The notes beneath the pieces are model-generated. The model worked only from the letters and a program-made list of their open reading frames with translations, did not search any database and had not been told where the DNA came from. Source: Hygrocybe punicea (lineage: Eukaryota; Basidiomycota; Agaricomycetes; Agaricales; Hygrophoraceae). From it: 64,000 nucleotides of DNA. Location of the stretch: positions 2,728,001 through 2,792,000 of the forward strand of contig OY744462.1 of the NCBI GenBank assembly GCA_963556145.1, in the 5' to 3' direction. The number at the start of each line of letters is the position of its first letter. The first letter of the stretch is position 1. A program made the position numbers and the translations under genes. Of the stretch, positions 54,730-64,000 are shown in pieces.

Positions 54730-57700
54730 TCAGGGGCGTTTCGGGTTATCGAGAGTGATGCCTGGAGTGTGTAGAGCTGTCAAGCTTGACGGCAAGTTGA
54801 CGTTATTTAAGCGTGGCAAGCGGATTTTGAGGGACGGTGTGGGAGGGGCAGACATTTGGGCAAAAGGAGCGGACGGGACTGAGTCGAAGCTTGGAAGAGT
54901 GTGATTTTGACGGACTGCCTTTTTCTTCTGTTTCTTCTCTTGCGCCGTTCTTTCTGTTCGCTCTTTCTTCCGTTTTCCTTTGTCAAATCCTCCCACTCCA
55001 TCTTGCCGTTCTTTCGCCTCCCTATCCAGCGCTTCACTGTCATCTCTTTCTTTTCGTTTCTGTCCTCTGTTGTTCGTTGGAGTCTCCTCTCTTAAATCTG
55101 TCCAGCGTTGTTCTTCGGCTAACCTCAATGATAGACGAGAATTCCTACCGGACTTTCCGGAAGTTGGCTATCAAGAGAAGTTGGTTAAGGAGAAACGACC
55201 ACTGATGTTTCTGGGACAGGCACCATACCTTCGGTGGTGATGGAAATGCCATAGCTGATGCTTCTGGGGTGTTCGAAACATTGAGAGGGCCCACACGGAG
55301 AGTCTCTCGACTCTCGAGCTGTGAAAGAAAGGCACATTCAAAACGTCGACGGCTTACCCAGTCATCTCACGATCATACCTTGACGTGGACTATGCCGGGT
55401 TTCAGCTTTGCATTGAGTGTTGGGGGTGGTTGTGACTTCGGCCCGTTGGGAATCATACCTTCGCGTATAAATTCCTCGGAAAGGTTAATAGGATTCTGTA
55501 ATAAATGATTGGACTTGAGAACATGTTGAAGTGAAGTTGGTTGGAATGTACCTTCAAGGGTACACTGGCCCGTAAGTCATTGTTTTTGCTCCGTGATCGC
55601 AATTCTCTCGTGTGTTCGGGTTGAATGTTAACAGAAGACTTTTTCCGCCTCGCGATGAAGGAAGAAGAGCCAGGTTGTGATGCAACCAAATCCACTGTGT
55701 TTGGTTGACCATTCAGATCGGCAACCGTCCTCAAACTTGCGCGCTGTGAGTTGAAGTAAGCTTTGATCTCGTTGAAAACATTAGGGAGCTACCTTGGCGG
55801 TTGTGTTGGACCTTTTCTTGACGATGACATTCCGTCCTTGATGCAGGATTACCGGCTCTGTCTGAACACTGCTGTCAACCATCTTCCTAGTTAATGTATT
55901 TGAATTTCGAGCGTTGCGATTCAACGACTTTTGCAAACTACACAATAACTGATCACCGATAGATCAGAAAGGCCGATATGTTATATGTGGAACGGCTCAC
56001 CTCAGCTACTTTGACGTCTTCTTCGTCACGTAGTGGGGGCTTAGCACAAACAGGGATGTCCTCATCTTGATCTTCAAGGGAGCTCAAAGAGGTCAAAGGC
56101 GACGACATCCCAGAGGTGATGTCTAGTTCTCTTGTGATGAACTTTGGTAAGAAGGTGGGAAGAGAAGTTGCTTCATGCTTCACAGACCTTGCAGCCTTGT
56201 TTGGGACCTTGCTAACCTTGTCCCAAAAGTCCAAAACAATAACTCGTTCAGGAACTCTATACCGTCGGCCATTGATGAAAACCTCATCAACAGTCACCTT
56301 GCTTTGGCTCACGGATGCTGTTTGGGGGTGTATGATTTCGATATTACCGTTGTTGAATTGGTTTCGTTTCGTTATTTCCAGGAGGGGGGCATTCTGTTTC
56401 GGTAGGCGCCGCTTTGGATGCTATGTACCAATTATCGGTTTCGAATGAGAGGGCGAGGGCGGATAACGTACGAGAAGTTGATCGACATGATTTGGGCACA
56501 TCCATTTCTTACTGAAGGACGGCAGACTTGGAAGAGGGGGATCAAGACAGTCGAGATGCCAATGAAGACTGCAATGATCGCAAGACACAATGCTTTTCCA
56601 GGTTTCTATTGTATCTTTTGATGACGAAATTCGAGCACGCTTGGCAGATGAGGTCGCAGTAGCAAGGCCTGTAGGCAGCGCTGAGGTCCCACATCGAAAG
56701 CACAGTATTGGGATTCCGCTTCTGTCTTTGAGCCGGTATGGATCACGGTCCTCAAGCTGACCATGTCGACTGAATAACATGTTAATCTAAATCTAGACCG
56801 ATCGATAATAACAACATACTTGAGCCGTGGGTGCTTGATTTCAGCTCCATCCACATAAGCACCTCTTGGACTAGTGGCGACTGTTGCATGACACTGGTTC
56901 GATATGTCGTACCACCAGCAGGAGAAGGAGGCTCACCGTCTTTGAAGAATGTTCGAATGTCGTCCGGAAGCTGATATTCCGATGGTATGTTTGTTTGAAC
57001 TTGATGGATGAGAGGTGAAACGAAAGATGGCGGCGGCTTTGGAGGTGGGTTCTAAATAGCAGTGCAACTGTTAATTTGTTTCCGACTAAGACAGCATCGC
57101 CTCGATAGGTACCTTACGAATTGAACAGCTAGGACAAAACCACCTACTGTCTCCTTCCGGAAGATCCACGGCCTCCATAGGCGGATCCAGGCACCAAAAA
57201 TGAAAGGCTCGAGGACAACCGTCACAGTAAACAAGGGCTCCCTGCGAACGACAGGCGGAACAGTGATCTTCGTTAATCTAGAAAGCTGGGTTGAGAGAAC
57301 CACCTACGAAATATGTGAAGTAGGAGCTTACAAGACTACAATTTGGTTCAGGGGAATGCAAAGATATCGTATTGGGTTCCTCCTTCACCCGTATAAGGGT
57401 TGGTTCAAGTTCTTTGCCCTTGCCTTTGTCCTTTCGGAGTCCTCTCGTCCTGCCATTGGTATTTGCGGAAGTGCCTTCGTATAAGTTGAGCGCAGAATTC
57501 GAACGAGATATCGAGGGTTCATCTGAATCCAGAGGAATAGCAAAAGGGTCGGAGTCGGCTGGCATGAAAGATGCTACATCAGCATCTTTCGGTCCGAAAA
57601 GATCTAAAACATGCGCCATTCCGTTCAGATTACGAGCTGAAGCACGCTGGGCGCGGCCGGTGGTCGGGCTGGTTGAAAAAGATTGTGAGTGTGACGTACA

Positions 57701-58061
57701 CGACGTCAACGTTGAAAGTGGGAAAGGATTAAATCACTCCAATCAGCAAGTTTAACTCCTTGAAGCAAGTAAAAACTTGCCCTTTCTCCGCTCTTGCTCG
57801 TTTTCTTCTCGAGCCATCGATATCTTGTGTGCCAGTTGTGCCAGTCATTAGCCCAGTGTACGTTGATCCCGGGTCACTGGCAGGCAAGTAAGAAGTGGCA
57901 GCAGTTGGTTTTCGTAGGTCGCGCCTATGTACAGTCTGCTGAGTAGAGATTAGGAATGGCGGTCCAGGTAAAACTTCTGTGGCCAGCGTGGAATCGCCCT
58001 CGAGGTGGGGCGGTTGGGTTATGGGGATTCCTGGTAATAGATACGCAGGCACATTGGCCAT
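54730..58061 (-). CDS. RCO1: Double-PHD chromatin protein, Rco1-like (Rpd3S)
   Basis: Likely homologue of Rco1, the PHD subunit that directs the Rpd3S histone deacetylase to transcribed genes. ATG at 58061 (MANVPAYLLPGIPITQPPHL). Ser-rich N-terminus with GRAQRASARNLNGM. PHD1: CSACRSQGALVYCDGCPRAF, HFWCLDPPM, WFCPSC. PHD2: CFRCGTSALP with a long insert, then CDHCSLHWHLDCLDPPLPSL and CPNH. After PHD2 come YRVPERVIVLDFWDKV and a Lys/Glu-rich C-terminus ending GITLDNPKRP. The two-PHD layout with a long insert in PHD2 fits Rco1/PHF12; exon ends between 55130 and 56312 were not all placed. Confidence 0.78.
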
Positions 58062-58769
58062 TGATGTTGTCGCCCTAACAGAATAACAAAACAAGGTACC
58101 ACGAATTAGCAGAAGCAACTTGCAGTGCTCATTGCTCAAACACTAGGATTCCATCATGCAAGTACGCGAACAAACTACTGGACATCTTCATAGTAATGCT
58201 ACAATTCTGCAATTGTCCTGAAGAGAACCGATTCGCAATATTAATTCTTTGCAGGAATAATACCCGATGATTCACTTTAACAAGACGGTGACATATAACA
58301 CACCTGCCACTAGGCCACGACGTCGCCAGAAACTCGCCAGAAACACAGCATACTAGTAACCAATGCGACGGGATTGCCATGTTAGGCGAATCAATCCCGG
58401 AAGCTAGACTATGGGCAATGAGGACGAGACCCTCAGAGACAAATGGATGTACCTTCAATGATATCAACAAGAAAGCAGCAGCTCCAGATTGTTTTCAAAG
58501 CCCCAACTTTGAGTTCAGGACGAGACCACTGCATGAGCTCAGAAACACTGATCCGAAGCGCAAAGCTTGTGTGTCAAGCCATATGTGTACAATGTTGGCC
58601 TGTTCGAGCCGTATTAACGAACTCGTACGCAACTTGTAACATCTGCAGCATTGAAAGAAACCCAGCTTGAGCTAGCAAGTTATTAATGTAAAATAAATGT
58701 ACTGACAGTGACAAGTGACCGCTTTTGCTCTGAAAAGACCAACTCAACTACATATTCCCGCGGTCCAGT
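58062..58769. other. Divergent intergenic region (Rco1-like / PRP38)
   Basis: About 700 bases. Short ORFs occur on both strands but none resembles a known protein. Presumably the two promoters. Confidence 0.45.
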
Positions 58770-59759
58770 ATGGCCAACACGACAGTACGGGGTGCTCAAG
58801 CAATTCATGGTCAAAACCCTCAGGTATTCTTAACCGATGATCTTGACTTTGAACTTCCTAGACTGAATATCTCAGTTTTTGGTAGAGACTGTCATACGAA
58901 ATCGTATATATGAATCGGGCTACTGGAAGGAGCATTGCTTCGCGCTCACAGGTTTGGTCTTCTGCCATGCAGTATTATTGTGCGGAATAAACGGTCTTCA
59001 GCGGAAAGTCTTATAGACAAAGCTATCGAAATTCGGTCGATAGGCGGTGTATATGGCAATCAAAGACCTACGGAATTTCTTTGTCTTCTCTTGAAGCTTC
59101 TACAAATACAACCAGAGAAGGAGATTTTGGTGGAATATCTCAGAGCAGACGAGTTCAAGTGCGTAGCGTTCATTACTGACTCGGATCACACAGCGAACTG
59201 AAGTGTGTTGAAGATACCTGAGGGCACTGGCTGCGCTGTATATCCGCATGACGTTTCACGCAGTCGATGTGTACGAGCTACTAGAACCGTTGCTCAAGGA
59301 CTACAGGAAACTACGCCTACGGAATATGGGTACGTTTGCTGCAACCGTCTCGTAGCACTCTTCGTGACAATTGATGAAGCTGGATTTTCGCTTACTTTTA
59401 TGGATGAGTTCGTGGACAACCTACTGACTGAAGAGAGAGTTTGCGACATTATTATGCCCCGTCTTACCAAACGACCAGTTCTGGAAGAAAATGGTGAAAT
59501 TGGGCCGAGGAAAAGTCGTCTCTTAGATGCCATGGAAGGGCTAGATGAACATCACGGCCTAACAAATTCAACAGCCGACAACAGTCGCAGTAACAGTCGA
59601 AGTCGCAAGAGAAGTCTCAGTCGGAGTAGCAAAGCATCATCACATTCTGGATCACTATACAAGTCCCGGTCACGCTCAAAATCTCCATTTCGTTCGCGCA
59701 GTCGCAGCGTCTCAGCAGATCGCATGGACGCAGACCCAATAGATGATGACGAAAGATGA
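58770..59759 (+). CDS. PRP38: Pre-mRNA splicing factor PRP38
   Basis: U4/U6.U5 tri-snRNP-associated factor needed for spliceosome activation. ATG at 58770 (MANTTVRGAQAIHGQNPQ), introns after NPQ, after HCFALTA, within EFK-YLRALAALYIRMTF and after RLRNM. PRP38 core signature SLIDKAIEIRSIGGVYGNQR and VYELLEPLLKDYRKLR, then FSLTFMDEFVDNLL. The C-terminus is an Arg/Ser-rich tail (SRSRKRSLSRSSKASSHSGS) ending PIDDDER, as in non-yeast PRP38. It is convergent with the uL15m gene, 46 bp apart. Confidence 0.93.
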
Positions 59760-59805
59760 AAAAAGAGCAGGAGTACGCGACTCAAGCCCTACCATTTCCT
59801 GTAAT

Positions 59806-60746
59806 TCATTTTCTCAAATCAAACTCTTGCTTCTTCCAAGCTCCCAGCTGCTTAGAGAGTGTCTTCCAGCGCTTTTCCACAAAAGGCAACGTGTCGATAT
59901 TTTGCAGATGTTTTGCAGATAAATATCCTCTGTTGTGATATTTTCCATACCACACTGCGCAAAATACGTTGAATAGTAAAACGATCGTCAAGAACAGAAT
60001 TCTTACTTATGTCTTCACGACGCGTGGGGGCCGCTGACACTCGGTCGGTCCTCCCATTCACACAATCTCGGAGGGCAAGCGGGTTGTAGTATTTGCAGAC
60101 AACCGCGCCTCCCGCTTTCTCGATCGCATTGATGGCAGTTTTAGACGCTCTAGAAGGCGAGATAAATACTTGTGTTGTAAAAAGTTCCGCACCCTGTATG
60201 ATGAGGTCAGAGAATAGACCATGGGTAACTACAAGGCCTGACATCTCCCAAAATCTTGATTCCGTGATGTACATTGTGTATACATCCGCTGAGAAGGAGT
60301 TCACGGGCCGTGATCGGTTGATCAGGCGAAGATGATAGACGACCTTGGTTTATCCAATGCTGCAGTCGGTCCAAATTGACCGGTGCCCATGTTTTGTCAT
60401 TCCTTGTGAGTAAAGGTAAGTCGCAACCCGGAGCAGAGAGCGTGCTCGACGGACTGATTCACGAAACCTCGCTTGGGAAACAATTTCGTGATTGGGGTCT
60501 GTCCACCTTCAAAGCCAGCTTTCGGACCTGGCCCTGCGCGAGACTTCTGGCCATTGTGGCCACGACCTGATGTTCCTCCCCAACCGGATCCTTGGCCCCT
60601 CCCAACGCGTTTTTGCTTGGAGGAGAACAGTCACGTCAGGTGAATGACAAGGCCCAAAATGAACTGACAGCATGTTGAGAATTCAGAGCGGGCGACAAAT
60701 TGGAAAGAGTTATCCGAGGTGTAGTACGAAGTCGTGAAAATGTCAT
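59806..60746 (-). CDS. MRPL10: Mitochondrial ribosomal protein uL15m
   Basis: Large-subunit mitoribosomal protein. ATG at 60746 starts a Ser/Arg/Thr-rich presequence ([20 protein letters not shown]). Next exon: [35 protein letters not shown]. Later [20 protein letters not shown] and [27 protein letters not shown], then [18 protein letters not shown] to the stop at 59806. Short introns throughout; one (about 60010-59950) separates the last two exons. Confidence 0.9.
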
Positions 60747-62615
60747 TGGGTGAAACTGTGAGGCTCCCGAGCGGCCAGGACCCCGAATATCTCATCCGGA
60801 CAAATCAAGGCCCTTGCCCATTCATGGCCGGTTCAGGGTCCAGACAACAAACCTTTACGCTAGTGTTGCCACGGCTCGGCTCGGCTCGGCTCCGGCTCGG
60901 CTGATGGTGGCTACACCATATTTGGCTTACAAGCTGAGCCAAGCCATCAACTCAGGAACGGCTTTTACCTGAGATGGCTTTGCTTCGGCTTAGCCATGGT
61001 TCATATACCATAAAAGGAAAGAATGTCCTAACACGGAGACGGCTGTGGATTCCGCCACGAAACACTGCTGGAGCTCACCAAGATGACTTTTAATTCGTAC
61101 TATGAGACAGGCCATCAGGAATCGTATGACTTGGGCACCGGTTGGCACGCGGTAGGTCGCTGTAACGTATCTATCGTCGTCGTTGTCATTTTCGTTTAAC
61201 ATTACCCGTTTGGATGGGAACCTGACGCTGACGGATTAGGTGGCCATGTTTTTATGTCTGACAATAATTCAACCGTCGTGGTCTCTGTCAAGGGTACATC
61301 CGCAGGGTGGATCGCAGGCGGTAGTGGTCCTACGATCAAGAAAGATGAAACTCAACGACAACCTCCTCTTCTCTTGTTGTTGGGGCCGACATGGTCACAT
61401 CATAGGTTCGGATTTGTGTGAATGCTCTGGTTTAATCGCCAGATCGTTAAGTGATCAAGTTACGAGTTCTTTTAATTTATTAAAAGACTTGTTCTTTATC
61501 AGACCTGGTTCAGTGAGGATTCGTAATTAATTAATTAATAAAGTTGATCGCCTATAGACAAAAATTTTTTGGGCAAGAGATATGATTCTACTTCTGATAC
61601 CAGAAAATAACACCATGTTGGACAAGCTTACATAAGCATCCAAATATGGGTTGCCTCAGAAAAGACACATTACCTTCAAATTATATTCAAAATATTCGTA
61701 CTGACTTCAATTCTTATCGGAATCAGCTGAAAATTGAACTGCTGACTAATATAACCATTTCGGGCAAGGTGTGACAGTCACATGTGACCAATCTAACCAT
61801 ATAAGGCAATTTCTGATATTATATAGCAAATTTTTTACTGATCGCAATGGTGACAGTCACATGTGACCAGTCTAACTATATAAGGTAATTTTACATGATA
61901 TATGCTAAATTTTGAGCTGATCACAGGAGTCATAGTCACATGTGACCACTATTACTATATATGGAAATATCAGCCATATAAGCAGAAATGAGCTTAACTC
62001 AGATAATATACTGATATTTTTACTTAAAACATAAAATTCAATGTGACATTGCCGTATATATACATTATCTTATATGCTAATTATATATTTCAAGCAAAAT
62101 TACGATGTTCATAATAATCATACAAACAAAAGTTCAATAAAAGAAGAAAGACTTTATTCATGCCATATGTAACATTAGCCCAATCACCAAGCACAGCTGT
62201 CTTCATGTTATCATCTGTTGCACAGCATACAAGGTCCTGGAGAAGGGAAGTCAATTATTATCATAATGTTTAGGAGACAGTTGTATTTGACAGTTGACCT
62301 ATTGCTTCCTCAACATTTCTTTTATGGCTGAGCATATTATATAATGATACAGCACAGAAGACATGACAGTAATAGAGGAGGTTGATGAACACTCAAGACA
62401 CTCTATGTAGTTTAGTTTTTCTACTTTTCATGTTGCTGAGGTGAAAGATGGGCTTATTAGAACAATTGGCAGTATACAACATATGATATATATCTTATAC
62501 CATATGTAACATGCTTTATACAATTGTTTATGTCGTCATGGAAGTAGAGAGGGGAAAAAAAGAACTCGTTCATGCCATGTGCAGCACTGGCCCACTAAAC
62601 AAGTCTTTACGTTGC
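60747..62615. other. Gene-free, partly AT-rich region
   Basis: 1.9 kb. It holds a GGCTC microsatellite (about 60874-60902), a CACATGTG-centred repeat array (61775-61950), and very AT-rich sequence to 62560. No conserved ORF. The AT-rich part ends abruptly against the FAS fragment, so it may be a transposon-derived insertion. Confidence 0.55.
61775..61950. repeat. Array of about 76-bp units centred on TCACATGTGA
   Basis: AGTCACATGTGACC occurs three times (near 61784, 61856 and 61934) followed each time by an ACTATATA/CCATATAAGG-like block. The core is a perfect 10-bp palindrome. Confidence 0.7.
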
Positions 62616-63414
62616 CTATTCACTGGTCGATCGCGACAGCTTTCACGGAGAAAGCGACGCACGCCATTGATTTCGGACTGGGCGGTTTGAGTGGGATTGG
62701 ATCGTTACCTCCCGCAATGTTGACGGTCGTGGGCTGCGAGTAATTGTCATCGGTGACAACGGTAAGGGCGACGCGGAGCTTTACGATGTGCAAGACGTCA
62801 AGTGGGAGGAATGGTGGAGCAAGAAATGGGCACCCAGCTTAGTCCGGACCAGGTGTGTTTGCTTCTTTCAATGAAAGTCCTTTACTGATGTCAAATTTAT
62901 AGTGATGGCGTGATCCACATTGACACCTCCTTCTCCCGCCTTTTAGGCAAGCCACCAATTATGGTTGCCGGCATGACAACCACCACTGTGAAGGCGGGCT
63001 TTATCAGCGCCATCCTCGACGCTGGTTACCATGTAGAGCTCGCGGGCGGTGGACACTACAATGCAGCCTCTCTTCATGCTAAAGTGGCTGAAATACAAAC
63101 CAAGATCCCCCCTGGAGTTGGTATCACCCTTAACTCCCTCTACATCAATCCCCGTCAGTTTGGGTTCCAACTACCTCTCTGGCAACAGATGTGTCAGGAG
63201 GGGCACCCCGTGGAAGGATTTTGTGTTGCTGCTGGGATCCCTAGCACAGAGAAGGCTGTGGAGATAATTGAGGGGCTCCGAAATGCCGGCATTAATCACG
63301 TTGCCTTCAAGCCTGGTAGCATTGATGGTATTCGACAGGTTGTCAATATTGCTGCGAGTAACTCGGCTTTCCCTGTCATTCTCCAATGGACTGGTGGGCG
63401 TGCGGGTAATATGG
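62616..63414 (+). pseudogene. FAS1: Fragment of fatty acid synthase beta subunit (enoyl reductase part)
   Basis: About 250 residues from the fungal FAS beta chain: AFTEKATHAIDFGLGGLSGI, then VIVIGDNGKGDAELYDVQDV, SFSRLLGKPPIMVAGMTTTT, AGYHVELAGGGHYNAASLHA, KPGSIDGIRQVVNIAASN, ILQWTGGRAG. This is the FMN-binding enoyl-reductase region plus the segment before it. An intron is still present (about 62852-62900), so it is a DNA copy, not a processed transcript. One base is missing or extra near 62707 (SGIGSL versus RNVDGRGL are in different frames). Homology ends abruptly near 63410. Not a functional gene. Confidence 0.85.
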
Positions 63415-63439
63415 GCAGAGCCGCAGTGATAAGATCTAC

Positions 63440-64000
63440 TCACATGCGGGTTGGTAATTTCCGAGCCCACTTGATAGACCAAGGTTCAATTGTATAGCAC
63501 ATACTGGAATGAAGATGTCAGAAAGGGGTGATTGATGGACGATAAACCTACATCTCATGCGACTCGCAATAATATATAAGAATGCTTGAGCCATCATCAC
63601 AGAAGTCGACGTTTCTAGCCATATAGGGCTTGGCTTGCATGGTTGCCAGCACAAGACTTTCCCATTCACCTGAGTTGTCATTAGTGAGCTTGAGACGAGC
63701 AATCCGAATTGATATGATGCTCACCCGTCCTAGAGTGCCTCCAGATATGCAGATGTCCTGCGCCTACACTAGCTATCCTGCAGTAATGAGGGTCGAAGAC
63801 GATATCCTCAACCACCCCATCATGCCCTCTAATCAACACAAGAAACATAAACAATCCCTAGAAGTATCCATCAGCTCAACGAAATGCAAGAGATTTATGA
63901 ATGGTTACCGTTTGTCCATCTGGTCGATATATATGCAGCAATCCATCAGCACATCCAAAAATGAATCCCATTTCACTTGGCTCCCCAAAATTGATCCAAG
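63440..64000 (-). pseudogene. WD40-repeat protein, 3' part, truncated
   Basis: Minus-strand gene entering from beyond 64000: EPSEMGFIFGCADGLLHIYR, HDGVVEDIVFDPHYCRIASV, HLHIWRHSRTG, then MARNVDFCDDGSSILIYYCE, and, over an intron (donor near 63550), CYTIEPWSIKWARKLPTRM with stop 63442-63440. The beta-propeller style and DFCDDG motif resemble large WD40 families of mushrooms. At the end a perfect donor GTGAGT (63442-63437) suggests the gene once continued; the next sequence is antisense FAS, so the 3' end is probably lost. No start in the window. Confidence 0.6.

Noticed and set aside
58129..58680. Small minus-strand gene with Cys/His residues
   Set aside because: No recognisable family, no consistent start or splice pattern; treated as intergenic.
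61775..61950. CRISPR-like array
   Set aside because: Only three degenerate palindromic units in a eukaryotic genome; spacers are also similar to each other.
62910..63497. FAS fragment as a functional small gene starting at 62910
   Set aside because: The start is inside a domain, upstream homologous sequence exists in another frame, and the last 25 codons are antisense or junk sequence.

Overview
The window is nuclear DNA of a filamentous fungus, most likely a basidiomycete of the Agaricomycetes. The reasons are dense genes cut by many 45-60 nt introns with GT(or GC)-AG ends, a fungal gene set (striatin/STRIPAK, NOT1, Rco1-type PHD protein, fungal FAS beta subunit, GPI-type secreted amylase), and large numbers of tyrosine-recombinase (YR) retroelements, LTR elements and a PIF/Harbinger transposon. 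No rRNA, tRNA, CRISPR or bacterial operon features are seen. Exon boundaries were read by eye from splice signals and protein continuity.

Left gene block (1-25.0 kb). In order: a striatin homologue (+), a class-II cAMP phosphodiesterase (-), a large prolyl-oligopeptidase-like hydrolase (+), NOT1, the scaffold of CCR4-NOT (-), a secreted alpha-amylase (-) sharing a short divergent promoter with an MFS sugar transporter (+, containing a 200-base assembly gap), an MCM-binding protein (-) and a tRNA isopentenyltransferase (-). These are mostly single-copy housekeeping or signalling genes. The amylase/transporter pair looks like a starch-to-sugar uptake unit.

Transposon block (25.2-49.9 kb). A complete PIF/Harbinger element (25241-29231) has 96-bp terminal inverted repeats and two convergent genes. 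Next come two tandem YR retroelements: A (gag, RT-RNase H, recombinase; coding core 29626-41927) and B (42493-49510). Both were interrupted later. Element A's gag is split into three pieces by a solo LTR (30236-31111) and by a full LTR retrotransposon (31479-38873), which itself carries another solo LTR (36883-37868). Element B's pol is split by a 1.76-kb miniature LTR element (45085-46842) and by a diverged solo LTR (47408-48182). All five LTR insertions have 4-bp target duplications that read, or can be restored to, N-C-G-N with a central CpG. This is the most interesting pattern in the window. The two LTRs of the full element differ at ten sites, all transitions, six of them at CpG.

Right gene block (51.6-64 kb). 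An AT-rich stretch with a 313-bp long inverted repeat is followed by a phosphoglucomutase/phosphopentomutase-family gene (-), an Rco1-like double-PHD protein (-), PRP38 (+) and mitochondrial ribosomal protein uL15m (-). After an AT-rich repeat region come a frameshifted fragment of the FAS beta subunit (+), joined nearly base to base to a truncated WD40 gene (-) that runs off the window.

Broken or suspicious genes: the phosphodiesterase loses frame exactly at its metal-binding motif, the sugar transporter shifts frame near 19140, and the FAS fragment has a one-base slip near 62707. Assembly error cannot be excluded for any of these.
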